A stretch of 64,000 bases of DNA from Bin22 sp965207275. GTDB taxonomy: Bacteria > Chloroflexota > Dehalococcoidia > Lucifugimonadales > UBA3495. This document shows positions 35,388 to 44,644 of this stretch, piece by piece (position 1 is the first letter of the stretch; the number at the start of each line of letters is the position of its first letter). The stretch covers positions 1,860,001-1,924,000 of the forward strand of contig CBDBMH010000002.1 in NCBI GenBank assembly GCA_965207275.1, read 5' to 3'. A program made the translations under genes and the position numbers. The notes beneath the pieces are model-generated. The model saw nothing but the letters and a program-made list of their open reading frames with translations, had not been told where the DNA came from and did not search any database.

Positions 35388-37661
35388 TTATAAGTATAGG
35401 GCCCCCCCCATCGCCCGAATAACCCGGTCCGGAGTCATGGGCAACTCCGTCAAACGCAAGCCCAACGCATCATAAACAGCGTTGGCGATGGCCGGAGCAA
35501 CCCCCGGGCAGGGGACCTCGCCCAGGCCCTTGGCCCCCATGGGACCCACCGGGTCAACTATGTCAGCGAAAATCACCTGCAGGTCGGGGAAGTCCGCGAT
35601 GGTGGGACTCTTGTGTTCCAGGTAACTGGCGTTCAGGGTAACTCCTGTAGGCCTGTCGGTCACCAGTTCTTCCGACAGGGCAAACCCCAGCATCTGGGAA
35701 ATAGCCCCCTCCACCTGGTTCAGGGCCATCCGCGGGTTCATAATCCGGCCCGAGTCCTGGGCCGCCACGTAGCGCACCACCCGCACCCGGCCGGTATCGG
35801 TGTCCACCTCCACCTCGCAGAAGTGGGCGCCGAAGGCATTGACGATGTAGTCGGCGCTGCCCGGCACGGGAATGGTCACTTCTTCGGTAATGGAGTCGTC
35901 ATCCATACGGGCAGCCACGTCGGTCAGGGCCATGCTGCGGGAGGGATCGTCGGTGACGAAGACCCGGCCGTCCCTTATATCCAGTTCCATCACCGGCGCC
36001 TCCAGGCCATCGGACGCCAGATCCAGCAACTGGCGGCGCACCTCGGCGGCGGCGCGCACCAGGGCGCTGCCTGTGGAAAAGGTGGCGGTGGAACCCGCCG
36101 TAATGGGCGCCTCGGGCGTGCTGGAAGAATCCCCAAAGACGGTAATAATATCCTCGGCGTCGACTCCCAGGATTTCAGCGGCCATTTGGGGAAGGACGGT
36201 GGTAGCCCCTTCTCCCACGTCCATCAGGCCGCTGAGCAGGGAGATTTCCCCCGTCCTGGCAATGCTGACGGTGGCGGCGGAAGTGGAACCGGGGCCGCCC
36301 CGGTAAATCATCATGCTCATACCCTTGCCCCGTTTCTTGGAGGGGTCGGCCGGCTGCTCCAGGGGCCGGTCCCATCCGAAAGCTTCCGCTCCCCGGGTCA
36401 GGCACTCCTCCAGACCGTTGCTGGAAAAGGGAATGCCTCCCTCGATAGGCTGGCTGTCTATGATCTGGTCGGGAGGGGACAGTCGCGGGCCCGGCTGGCC
36501 CTCCGGCGGCACCCGGTTTTTCAGCCGGAAGGCCAGCGGATCCATATCCAGTTCCTCGGCGATGCGGTCCATCAGAGTTTCCAGGGCAAAGTGGCCCTGG
36601 GGCGCCCCCAGGGCCCGGTATGAACCCGCCGAAGGACAGTTGGTGTAGGCCAGGTAGGACTGGTAAAGGACGTTGGGGCAGTGGTACAGGTAAATGATCC
36701 CCTGGCCTGCCCGCCGCGCCACCCCGGGACCCGAAGCGACGTAACCCCCGGTGTTCAGGGTGGAGACGCCCTGGATGGCGGTGATGGTCCCGTCCCGCTT
36801 TACTCCCACCTTCAGACCAATGCGGCCGGCGTGGCGAGTCCTGCCGGCGACAAACTCGTCCTCCCTTGAGAACTCAATACGCACCGGGCGACCGGCCCGC
36901 TGGGAGAGCAGGGCAACCAGCACGGCCAGGCGGGACTCATCCTTGTTGCCGAACCCACCGCCCAGGAAAGGGCCGATTATTGTCACGTTTTCCACCGGAA
37001 TTTCCAGGGCCTGGGCCAGCGCCACCTGGTCCACGTGGACTCCCCGGGTGGACTTCCATACCGTTACCGAGTCTCCTTCCCAGGAGGCTATCCCTGCCCG
37101 GGGCTCCATGGGTGTTGCCGAATGGCAGGCAATGTTGTAGGTCTCTTCCATCACCAGGTCGGCTTCGGCGAACCCCGCTTCCACGTCGCCCCGCCCGATG
37201 GACAGGGGCGGGTTGATGGCCAGGTTCCCGCCGGGGTGAATGTCTATGGCATCCGGCGCCAGCGCCGAGTCCGGGTCGGTGTAAAAGGGCAGCGGCTCGT
37301 ACTCGACCCTGATGAGGTCCAGCGCCCGGCGAGCCGTGTCATCATCCACCGCCGCCACCGCCGCCACCTCATCCCCCACGAACCGCACCCGGGCGTCCAG
37401 CACGCTGGTGTCCAGGGCGATGGGCGCCACCGCCCGGCGGGGCACATCAAAGGGAGCAATGACGGCCAGCACTCCCGGCAGTTGCGCCGCCTCGCTGGTG
37501 TCGATGCTGGTGATGTTGGCGTGGGGATGAGGGCTGCGCAGGATATGCCCGTACAACATCCCAGGCATCTTCAGGTCGGCGGAATACCGGGCCTGTCCCA
37601 CCAGTTTCTCGGGAAAGTCCCGACGCCTTACGTTCTCGCCAACTACGGATAGGGTTGTCAT
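35388..37661 (-). CDS. Xanthine dehydrogenase-family molybdopterin-binding subunit
   Basis: The 757-residue large subunit has the N-terminal GxARYSADLKMPGMLYGHILRSPHPHA region, GGGFGNKDESRLAVL, SYRALGAPQGHFALE (the position that in CO dehydrogenases reads AYRCSFR or AYRGAGR, so this is not a CO dehydrogenase), and the catalytic Glu in GAKGLGEVP near the C-terminus. It would hydroxylate an aromatic heterocycle or reduce/oxidise a CoA ester at a Mo-pterin site. AGGGAG precedes the ATG. A short copy of its own N-terminus lies upstream at 38203. Confidence 0.9.
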   Translation of the reverse strand: MTTLSVVGENVRRRDFPEKLVGQARYSADLKMPGMLYGHILRSPHPHANITSIDTSEAAQLPGVLAVIAPFDVPRRAVAPIALDTSVLDARVRFVGDEVAAVAAVDDDTARRALDLIRVEYEPLPFYTDPDSALAPDAIDIHPGGNLAINPPLSIGRGDVEAGFAEADLVMEETYNIACHSATPMEPRAGIASWEGDSVTVWKSTRGVHVDQVALAQALEIPVENVTIIGPFLGGGFGNKDESRLAVLVALLSQRAGRPVRIEFSREDEFVAGRTRHAGRIGLKVGVKRDGTITAIQGVSTLNTGGYVASGPGVARRAGQGIIYLYHCPNVLYQSYLAYTNCPSAGSYRALGAPQGHFALETLMDRIAEELDMDPLAFRLKNRVPPEGQPGPRLSPPDQIIDSQPIEGGIPFSSNGLEECLTRGAEAFGWDRPLEQPADPSKKRGKGMSMMIYRGGPGSTSAATVSIARTGEISLLSGLMDVGEGATTVLPQMAAEILGVDAEDIITVFGDSSSTPEAPITAGSTATFSTGSALVRAAAEVRRQLLDLASDGLEAPVMELDIRDGRVFVTDDPSRSMALTDVAARMDDDSITEEVTIPVPGSADYIVNAFGAHFCEVEVDTDTGRVRVVRYVAAQDSGRIMNPRMALNQVEGAISQMLGFALSEELVTDRPTGVTLNASYLEHKSPTIADFPDLQVIFADIVDPVGPMGAKGLGEVPCPGVAPAIANAVYDALGLRLTELPMTPDRVIRAMGGALYL

Positions 37662-37711
37662 GGCTGGCTCCCTGGCATTGAGGATTAGGAACTACGATCT
37701 GGGACCGGTGG

Positions 37712-38140
37712 CTACCATCGTCGGCCTGGCTCTTTTTCCTGGAGAAGTTCGCCGAATAGAGTCAGCACCTGATCAATGTCCAGGACGACGACCGTTCCGG
37801 TATGGGCCGCGTCGCCCCCCGTCGGGGACAGACGGCGGTTCACCTCATCGAAGAAAGGGCCCTCCCGGTATTCGGCGGCGGTGCAGCGGAATTTCCAACC
37901 CACCCCGGTCTCCGCGTTGCGATAGATTACTATGACCTTGGGGTTCTCCTCCGGGGATACCAGGGTCGCCTGGCTGCCGCGGTTCTTGTAAGCCAGGGTG
38001 GAATCGCTGAGGGCGAGCATAGTGCCGATATAGCCCAGGTCCGGCGTGCCATCCGGGGCGGCGGTGGCGACGATACACGGGTTTCCGCTGGCCCTGGCGT
38101 TGTTGATGCTGTCCTGCACTTCCTGAGTTAAGGAAATCAT
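37712..38140 (-). CDS. Pyridoxamine 5'-phosphate oxidase-like FMN-binding protein
   Basis: The 142-residue split-barrel protein shows SGNPCIVATAAPDGTPDLGYIGTMLALSDSTLAYKNR and NPKVIVIYRNAE, typical of PNPOx-like flavin-binding proteins. Such proteins reduce or bind diverse small molecules; the substrate is unknown. It is 50 bp upstream of the Mo-subunit start on the same strand and may be co-transcribed. Confidence 0.8.
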   Translation of the reverse strand: MISLTQEVQDSINNARASGNPCIVATAAPDGTPDLGYIGTMLALSDSTLAYKNRGSQATLVSPEENPKVIVIYRNAETGVGWKFRCTAAEYREGPFFDEVNRRLSPTGGDAAHTGTVVVLDIDQVLTLFGELLQEKEPGRRW

Positions 38141-38202
38141 AGTTCACCCTGGTTCAAGAAATCTGGAATAGCTAAACCAAAACCATGGTTGGATGCGCAT
38201 TT

Positions 38203-38322
38203 TCACCGACTGTCGCAACTGTTCAGCTTCGTGGGGTGTTGCTTCCACCCTATGCGTGGTACCCGCTTCCCGGTAAGGCCCCGGCGCACAAAGTTCTCTC
38301 CAATTTCGGAAAGGGTCGTCAT
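38203..38322 (-). pseudogene. N-terminal fragment of a second molybdopterin-subunit gene
   Basis: The 39-codon ORF reads MTTLSEIGENFVRRGLTGK. It closely copies the start of the neighbouring Mo subunit (MTTLSVVGENVRRRDFPEK), with similar spacing before the ATG, then loses similarity and stops. It looks like the stub of a duplicated and deleted paralogue. Confidence 0.6.
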
Positions 38323-38339
38323 GGGTGGCGCCTAGTCGG

Positions 38340-39266
38340 CTAGGACTCCGGGTAGAATTGTGCGTCGAGCATCGGCTGTTCCGATTCGGCGGCAAGGGCG
38401 TCAACCACCTCTTGATGTTGCAGCAGCTTTTGGTGCAGCCGGTCAGCCATGCCAGGCCAGTTCTCTTCACGATAGGCGTCGGCCACGGTATCCCAGGACT
38501 TTATGCCCCGTTCATTCAGCGCGGCCTGGCACGCTTCCAGGAACCGCTGGCCTTCCAGGCCTTCATAGCCGTCACGGTTTGACAGGAAAATGCCGACTCC
38601 GTCGACGGACAGGCTCAGGGCGGCGCTGACATTTCCGATCGACACGCTATAGCTTGCGCTGGTGGGAAGGGGCGGCAGGCGCAGATCATCCGGGTAACGG
38701 TGAGCGTAGATGCTCCAGAAGCCGTTGCGTACCTTCCGGAGACCGGTCATCGCCCCGCCCGTTTCCTGCATGGCGCGTACCTGGTGAGTCCATTCGTTGG
38801 GCCGCTCCAGCACGTCAAACTGGGTAGCCATAGATTCGCCTATCCGGAACACCTTGAGCTGGACGGCAAAGAAGGAAAAGGGCTCGTTGGTATTTTCGTT
38901 CAGCCAGCGGAAGGCAGCCAATTGTTCCTGGCCAAAACTGGCGGCCACCCACACAACTACCTGGGCTTTGAAGGCCTCCAGGTAGGCCATCAACCGCCCG
39001 AAATGTTCAAAGTCGGCAGGAAAAAGTTGGTTCTCAATCAGAACCGTCAGGTCTTTCTGTGGAGCGTGGGCGATGATATCGGCGCGCAGGTTGCCCTGCT
39101 GCACCTCGCGGTCAACCAATACAATGGTGGGAAGGCCGATGGCGTGAGCCAGTTTATCCAGATTAGTTTGCTGTATCATCCAGGGCGTGAATTGCTGCTC
39201 CTCATTCTTCCAAACATCCGACGGGCTCACTTCCACCAGTTCTGCAAATCCCGGCATTGAAACCAT
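38340..39266 (-). CDS. DUF4268-type protein with PD-(D/E)xK nuclease-like N-terminus
   Basis: The 308-residue protein has a nuclease-fold-like segment: NLRADIIAHA (acidic residue), then TVLIENQLFPADFEHFGRLMAYLEAF, matching the E-N-Q and H-x-G/R-L-x-x-Y pattern of DUF4268-associated restriction-like domains. The C-terminal half holds the DUF4268 region. These proteins often accompany defence genes. The chosen ATG at 39266 has AAGG upstream; a TTG start 14 codons earlier is also open. Confidence 0.65.
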   Translation of the reverse strand: MVSMPGFAELVEVSPSDVWKNEEQQFTPWMIQQTNLDKLAHAIGLPTIVLVDREVQQGNLRADIIAHAPQKDLTVLIENQLFPADFEHFGRLMAYLEAFKAQVVVWVAASFGQEQLAAFRWLNENTNEPFSFFAVQLKVFRIGESMATQFDVLERPNEWTHQVRAMQETGGAMTGLRKVRNGFWSIYAHRYPDDLRLPPLPTSASYSVSIGNVSAALSLSVDGVGIFLSNRDGYEGLEGQRFLEACQAALNERGIKSWDTVADAYREENWPGMADRLHQKLLQHQEVVDALAAESEQPMLDAQFYPES

Positions 39267-39397
39267 GTCAGCCTTTTCCCTTACTCCGCTATCTTGCTTC
39301 TTCGGCAATGGTTCAGGAAGTCAGGTCTCTCCATTTTTGCTTGAAACCCGACTTCGATTCACCCGAAAAAATCTTGAAAAATCCCGTTATGGGCAAA

Positions 39398-39418
39398 GGG
39401 CGGGTTTGAAACCCGCCC
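39398..39418. repeat. Perfect short palindrome
   Basis: GGGCGGGTTT and its complement AAACCCGCCC flank a single G, forming a 21-base hairpin between the two leftward genes. It could terminate the DUF3500 transcript. A related half-copy (GAAACCCGACTTCG) is just upstream at 39341. Confidence 0.55.
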
Positions 39419-39455
39419 CTGCAGCGATCTGCGTGCTTTATGTTTTATCCGCCTC

Positions 39456-40478
39456 TTACAGCACGTGGTACATCAAGCGGTGGTCCCGCAGCACGTCGGC
39501 AGCGAAGTCATTCTCCACGTCCCGCCACACCGAATGGATGTGGTTGGCGCCGTCCTGGATGTTATCGAACTCGATCAGGAAGGTGCCGCCGTGGATGCGG
39601 TAGTAGTGGTCTCTGCTGCGGTCGGTGGCCCCGGCCCACACCAGGCGGTAGTGGTCCAGGCCCTTCTCCTTGATTTCCTCCAGACGTTCCCGGGCCACGT
39701 CCGTCCGGACCTGGTTCACGTACTCGGTTACCAGGGCCAGGAGGACTTCCTTCTGCTCGCCGGTCATGTCGGCGGCGGCCAGGCCCTCGCCTTCGTGGAT
39801 CGGGGCCTTGGTAGTGTTGTAAGTGAGGATGTCCCAGGGCGCGTTTTCGTGAATGATGGCCATGGCCCGCTGCTCGTCGGTCAGTGACGCCATCAGTTCA
39901 ATCGCCAGGTCTTCCCGGTGTCCCAATATGCGCAGGCCCTGTTTTTCGCCGTGGGGCACTTCGGCGGGATTGGCCCCGAAGAAGAAGGGTGTCACCGCCG
40001 TAACTTCGTCGCCCCAGATGCTGAAATGGAGGGATACATGGTGGCCCTCGGCCCTCCAGCCCCAGGGTTCCTCACTGCCCGGTTCGCCGAAAACCGTCCA
40101 GTAGTAAAGCTCCGGGTCGCGGATGAAGGTTACGATATTCCGCTCCTCTTCCAGGGGGCCCAGGATAAGTTCATGCTGGATTATGGCGCAGGCCTGCTGG
40201 TAGGCCTGGGGGTCCAGCGAGCTTTCCATTATGCGAAAAGCCAGTTTCCGCTGTTCGTCGTTCATGTCCCTGAGGGGCAGGCCGTGACGGTTCATGGGCG
40301 GGTAGTACCAGAACTGCCGCTCCCCGTCCAGGTAGTGGAATGTTCCTTTGGCCTTCTGCTCGGCGTTGAGGCTGTCCACCCAGTTGCGGCAGGCCTCGGC
40401 AATATCTGCCGCCGCCTGCTTGTGCCCGTGAAAATGGGCGTGCCGAATGCCGTGATTGTGTTCCGCTGTCGCCGTCAT
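39456..40478 (-). CDS. DUF3500-family protein
   Basis: The 340-residue protein matches the DUF3500 pattern: GERQFWYYPPMNRHGLPLRDMNDEQRKLAFRIMESSL, then EDPWGWRxEGHHVSLHF-like text (EPWGWRAEGHHVSLHFSIWG) and FFGANPAEVPHGEKQGLRILG. The N-terminus has a His-rich patch (HNHGIRHAHFHGH) that may bind metal. The family is common in marine bacteria; its function is not established. GGAGAATCCC precedes the ATG. Confidence 0.8.
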   Translation of the reverse strand: MTATAEHNHGIRHAHFHGHKQAAADIAEACRNWVDSLNAEQKAKGTFHYLDGERQFWYYPPMNRHGLPLRDMNDEQRKLAFRIMESSLDPQAYQQACAIIQHELILGPLEEERNIVTFIRDPELYYWTVFGEPGSEEPWGWRAEGHHVSLHFSIWGDEVTAVTPFFFGANPAEVPHGEKQGLRILGHREDLAIELMASLTDEQRAMAIIHENAPWDILTYNTTKAPIHEGEGLAAADMTGEQKEVLLALVTEYVNQVRTDVARERLEEIKEKGLDHYRLVWAGATDRSRDHYYRIHGGTFLIEFDNIQDGANHIHSVWRDVENDFAADVLRDHRLMYHVL

Positions 40479-40712
40479 GGGATTCTCCTTGCCATTGGAT
40501 GGCGTCTAATGTTGCTTAAGTTTAGATTCGGGCGTTTGAAGGTGTCAACCGGAGGATGCCGGAAAGCCCATCCTCGTAATCACCACTGACTCAGGGACTG
40601 AACCAGATGGCAATTACACCCTGCGATTTCCGATTACGCGCTAAGCGTTCGATGGACCCATGCCCACAAATTCCGGGATTGCATCACCCGATCAGTCCGA
40701 TTGTACCGGTAG

Positions 40713-40906
40713 GCAGGGCAACCGCGCCTTAAACGTGGGCAGATACTCTGAAGATAGGTCATGTCGCCCTGAGCTTGCCGAAGGGCCTAGAATTCTCGCC
40801 CTCAGCCTCCGCCGCGGCGGACGGGTCTGAAAGTACGTTTGTAGGTTGGAGTTTAGACTCTTCGGCTCCGCTCAGAGTAACAATTCGCCAGAACGCGATT
40901 GCCTTG
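40713..40906. repeat. MITE-like dispersed repeat, copy E
   Basis: The 194-bp element has ends GCAGGGCAACCGCG and CGCGATTGCCTTG. It is flanked by TACCGGTAG (40704-40712) and TACCTGCAG (40907-40915), matching at 7 of 9 positions. The interior is more diverged but keeps CCCTGAGCTTGCCGAAGGG and CTTCGGCTCCGCTCAGAGT. The rest of the interval 40479-40989 has no gene. Confidence 0.75.
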
Positions 40907-40989
40907 TACCTGCAGTCCCTCTGCTTGACACCCGGCCCATCCCGGTTATCATTGGGACACCCTACCCCTGCACTCCGGAGGTATCCGAC

Positions 40990-41892
40990 ATGGCTTCTCA
41001 TTCCCTGGGCCTTTCCCTGCACCAGGCCGCGCGACAGAAGGGCGTAACCTTTATCCAGGAGAATGAGCCGCTTGACCGAAATGTCCAGGTCCACGGGATG
41101 AACTTTCACTACCTGGAGTGGGGCCAGCCCGGAAATCCCCTGGTGGTAATGCTGCACGGCGGTTCCCAGCAGGCCCACAGCTGGGACTTTGTCAGCCTGC
41201 CGCTGTCCGAAGCCTACCATATCATCGCCATGGACCAGCGGGGCCACGGCGATAGCGACTGGGCCACCGACGGCGATTACACCCTGGAGGCGCACCAGCG
41301 AGACATCGACGGCTTTGTTGGGGCCCTGGGCATTAGCGGTTTCCATCTGATCGGCCATTCCATGGGCGGGCGCAACAGCTATGTCTGGGCCTCCCGAAAC
41401 TCGGACAAGCTGAGGTCCCTGGTGATTGTCGACACCGGACCGGTAGCCCAGTCCCGGGGTCGCAACCGCATCCAGAATTTCCGTGAATTGCCCGACGAAC
41501 TGGATACTTTCGAGGAGTTCGCCGACCGGGTGCAGGAGTACACCGGCCGGTCTCGCGAGCAGACCCTCGGCGCCCTGAAATACAGCATTCGTCAAAGGCC
41601 CGACGGCAAGTGGTCATGGAAGTACGACAAGCTGCTTCGCACCCCGGGCCGCCAGGGACCGACCTGGTCAGAAGCGCAACTCTGGGAGGCGGTGGGCAAT
41701 ATCACCTGCCCCACCCTGGTGGTGCGCGGCGGCAACAGCGACATCTTTGCCGACCAGACCATGCGGGAAATGCAGCAAGTCATCCCCAGTTGCGAAATCG
41801 TCACCGTACCTGACGCGGGACACCTGGTGGCCGGCGACAATCCGGTGGACTTCCTTGCCGCCCTCCGAAGCTTCTACGATAGCCTGACTTGA
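40990..41892 (+). CDS. Alpha/beta hydrolase
   Basis: The 300-residue protein starts at ATG 40990 with GGAGG 10 bp upstream. It has the oxyanion HGGSQQAHSW, DQRGHGDSDWA, the nucleophile elbow GHSMGG and a C-terminal DAGHLV with the catalytic His. All family elements are intact, unlike the hydrolase at 4510. Probable esterase, lactonase or C-C hydrolase; substrate unknown. Confidence 0.88.
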   Translation: MASHSLGLSLHQAARQKGVTFIQENEPLDRNVQVHGMNFHYLEWGQPGNPLVVMLHGGSQQAHSWDFVSLPLSEAYHIIAMDQRGHGDSDWATDGDYTLEAHQRDIDGFVGALGISGFHLIGHSMGGRNSYVWASRNSDKLRSLVIVDTGPVAQSRGRNRIQNFRELPDELDTFEEFADRVQEYTGRSREQTLGALKYSIRQRPDGKWSWKYDKLLRTPGRQGPTWSEAQLWEAVGNITCPTLVVRGGNSDIFADQTMREMQQVIPSCEIVTVPDAGHLVAGDNPVDFLAALRSFYDSLT

Positions 41893-41905
41893 TTCAAGCT
41901 TGAGT

Positions 41906-41977
41906 GAACAGGATGCACAGGCAGGATACACAGGATAGATAGATTCACAACCAAACCCTATCCTGTAAATCCTGTCC
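41906..41977. terminator. Inverted repeat between convergent genes
   Basis: Copies of ACAGGAT on one side (GGATACACAGGATAG) face CTATCCTGTAAATCC on the other, forming an imperfect long hairpin between the alpha/beta hydrolase and the MbfA-like gene. It could act as a bidirectional terminator. The half-repeats are also the kind found in scattered small palindromic repeats. Confidence 0.5.
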
Positions 41978-41989
41978 ACCCATGTCCGG

Positions 41990-43288
41990 CTAACTGAACA
42001 GTCGGGGCACCAGGTCTCCCAGCACAAAACCGATGGCGGCGGATACCGCGCCGATGACCAGGATTTCCAGTCCCTGCAGGAAGGGGGACTTGCTGACCAG
42101 CCTCCCTTTTCCCATTCCCAGCAGGAACAGGCCCGCCAGCGCGCCCCCTATGGAGACGGCTATGGCCGTCCACCCCGAAAGGAAGAGGTAAGGGGCGATG
42201 GGTATCATGGCCGCCACCACGAACGACACGCCCATCACCAGGGCGTCCTTCACCGGGTTGGTGGTCTCCTCGGGGCTGATGCCCAGTTCCTTTTCCACCA
42301 GCGTTCGCAGCCACACTTCCTTATCCAGCGATATTTCGGCGGCCAGGTCACTGGCTTCCTGGAAGCTTCTGCCCTCCCGTTGCAGTACTACCACCAGTTC
42401 GGCGAATTCCTCGGCGGGGTTCTCTTCCAGTTCCTTGGCCTCTCGGGCAATCTCCGCCCGTTGCACGTCCTGCTCGGCCCGCGACCCCAGGTAAGCGCCG
42501 GTGGCCATGGAAATCATGCCGGCCAGGGCCGCGGCCAGCCCTGCGACCAGGATGGTAGCCCCGTCCCCGATGGCCACCGCCACTGAGGTAACCAGGGCCA
42601 CGGTGCTGATAATGCCGTCCTGGGCGCCAAACACCACCTCCCTCAACCTTCCCAGGTTCGCCACCCGGAACCGCTCCTTGTCCACCTCGATGGTGGCGGC
42701 CACGTAGGAGTTCAGGTCGATCTGCGAATCGCCGGAGCCCACCACCAGGTCGGGGCCGACCATCACCGGCGACAGGGGAGGGCCAACCGGCTGCGGGTCG
42801 TCCTGCATTGCGCCTCCCACGTTCCCTATGACGGTTTCCCGGGGCGCGGCCGGCGTTACGGTCGGAGTATGGGACAAACGGCCTTGCCTGATTTCCAGTT
42901 GCTCCAATGCCCGGGAAAAGATGGCCTGGTGGTGCTGTTCCCGTTCCAGGGCCAGGGCAAAGGAATCGGCGGCGTCCTGTCGACCGTCTGTCTGGGCATC
43001 GCGAATCATGCGTGGGTACATTACGCTGAACTCCCTGGATTCCCCCTCCACGACGGAGCGCAGGTTGTCCAGGGTGGCGCCCACCTCTCCGGCCACGTTG
43101 AGGTGGTTCAGCCCGTGGATCGTCTCGGCCCCGGCCACCTCCTGGAACACTTGGGCAACCTCTGGATATCCCTCCTCCAGGGCCTTGTGGGCAAAGGCGT
43201 TATATTTCAGGTGCGCCAACGCCTCACCGGCTATGGCGCTCCAGAGATTTCGTTCGGTACGGCTCAATGCCTGCGGGGAAGACGTCAT
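41990..43288 (-). CDS. Rubrerythrin-VIT1 fusion (MbfA-like iron exporter)
   Basis: The 432-residue protein has an N-terminal ferritin-like domain (about 1-150) with iron-ligand residues Glu22, Glu55 and His58 (GAETIHGL) and a further LEREQHHQAIF. A VIT1/CCC1 membrane domain follows (about 205-432) with several helices and the signature REVVFGAQDGIISTVALV. Known MbfA proteins export iron and guard against peroxide. It is alone and convergent with the upstream hydrolase. GGAGAACACG precedes the ATG. Confidence 0.88.
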   Translation of the reverse strand: MTSSPQALSRTERNLWSAIAGEALAHLKYNAFAHKALEEGYPEVAQVFQEVAGAETIHGLNHLNVAGEVGATLDNLRSVVEGESREFSVMYPRMIRDAQTDGRQDAADSFALALEREQHHQAIFSRALEQLEIRQGRLSHTPTVTPAAPRETVIGNVGGAMQDDPQPVGPPLSPVMVGPDLVVGSGDSQIDLNSYVAATIEVDKERFRVANLGRLREVVFGAQDGIISTVALVTSVAVAIGDGATILVAGLAAALAGMISMATGAYLGSRAEQDVQRAEIAREAKELEENPAEEFAELVVVLQREGRSFQEASDLAAEISLDKEVWLRTLVEKELGISPEETTNPVKDALVMGVSFVVAAMIPIAPYLFLSGWTAIAVSIGGALAGLFLLGMGKGRLVSKSPFLQGLEILVIGAVSAAIGFVLGDLVPRLFS

Positions 43289-43543
43289 CGTGTTCTCCTG
43301 CCCAATATCACGGTCTCAGAAAACGGAATACATACTATTATTTTACTCTATTTGGCCCCCGAAATTAAGGCCGCGCGGCGCCGCGCAATCCCTTCCCTAC
43401 AAACCTTTGACCATTACCGTCTAGCAACCATACAACAGTTCGCACGGGCCGCCCTTGCGGGCGCTTCCGGCCTCGCCCATAATTGGGGCACTTCTTCAGC
43501 AACGCTGGCGGTAGCAGACATTTGCGATTAGACGGAGGGACCG

Positions 43544-44479
43544 ATGAAGGTTGGATTTATTGGCCTGGGAACCATGGGCGGCAGCATGGCCTACAACTGC
43601 CTCCAGGGCGGCAACGACATGATTGTCCACGACATCCGGCGCGAGGCTGCGACGCCCCACCTGGAGGCGGGAGCGGTGTGGGCCGATTCGCCCCGTGAAG
43701 TGGCCGAAGAAGCCGAGGTTGTGTTTACTTCTCTGCCCGGTCCGGTGGAGGTAGAAGCCGTGGCCCTGGGGGAAGACGGCCTGCTTGAGGGACTGACTGC
43801 CGGAAAAGTCTATTTCGACCTCAGCACCAACTCTCCCACCGTAATCCGCAAAATCCACCAGGTCTACGAGGAACAGGGCATCCACATGCTGGACGCCCCG
43901 GTCAGCGGCGGCCCCAGGGGAGCGCGCTCCCGCAACCTGGCCATCTGGGTGGGCGGCGACCAGGAACTGTTCGACCGGTACAAGGCGGTCCTGGACTCCA
44001 TCGGGGACAAGGCCTATTACGTGGGCCCCATCGGATGCGGGTCCGTGGCCAAGCTGGTCCACAATTGCTCGGGTTACATTATTCAGACCGCGCTGGCGGA
44101 AACCTTTACCATGGGCGTAAAGGCGGGGGTGGAACCCCTGGCCCTGTGGCAGGCGGTCCGGCGCGGCGCCCAAGGCCGCCGGGGTCCCTTCGAGGGACTG
44201 GCGGAACACATGCTCCCCGGCAACTTCGACCCTCCGGACTTCGCGCTGCAACTGGCCCGCAAGGATGTGGACCTGGCCGTGGGCGTGGGCCGCGAGTTCA
44301 ACGTCCCCATGCGCCTGGCCAACCTGGCCCTGGCGGAATTGACCGAAGCCATCAACCGGGGTTGGGGCCACCGGGATTCCCGTGTCGCCATGCTGCTGCA
44401 GGAAGAAAGAGCAGGCGTTGAAGTGCGGGTGGACGAGGACGTCCTTAGACAGGTATTGGAGGAAGAGAGAAGCCAGTAA
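43544..44479 (+). CDS. 3-hydroxyisobutyrate dehydrogenase-family NAD(P) oxidoreductase
   Basis: The 311-residue protein has GFIGLGTMGGSMA (4-16), the substrate motif DAPVSGGPRGARS, and the catalytic-Lys region GSVAKLVHNC, nearer to the classical KLxNN than the paralogue at 31024. GGAGGGACCG precedes the ATG. It acts on a 3-hydroxy acid; substrate not predictable. Confidence 0.88.
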   Translation: MKVGFIGLGTMGGSMAYNCLQGGNDMIVHDIRREAATPHLEAGAVWADSPREVAEEAEVVFTSLPGPVEVEAVALGEDGLLEGLTAGKVYFDLSTNSPTVIRKIHQVYEEQGIHMLDAPVSGGPRGARSRNLAIWVGGDQELFDRYKAVLDSIGDKAYYVGPIGCGSVAKLVHNCSGYIIQTALAETFTMGVKAGVEPLALWQAVRRGAQGRRGPFEGLAEHMLPGNFDPPDFALQLARKDVDLAVGVGREFNVPMRLANLALAELTEAINRGWGHRDSRVAMLLQEERAGVEVRVDEDVLRQVLEEERSQ

Positions 44480-44644
44480 ATTTCGGGTCAGCAGGCGCCA
44501 GGGCCATCATTCCTGGTTTAGACCGTTGTTTGGACTGTGCGGACTGGAATCCAGTAGCGCCGGTATATAATGGGACCAAGTGAACATCAAAATCGGGGCA
44601 GCATTCTCCCCGACTGTCAGCTACCAACATTATGGAGGTGCACC

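Noticed and set aside
41906..41977. Inverted ACAGGAT repeats as insertion-sequence ends
   Set aside because: No transposase or duplication is near; position between convergent genes fits a terminator or small palindromic repeat better.
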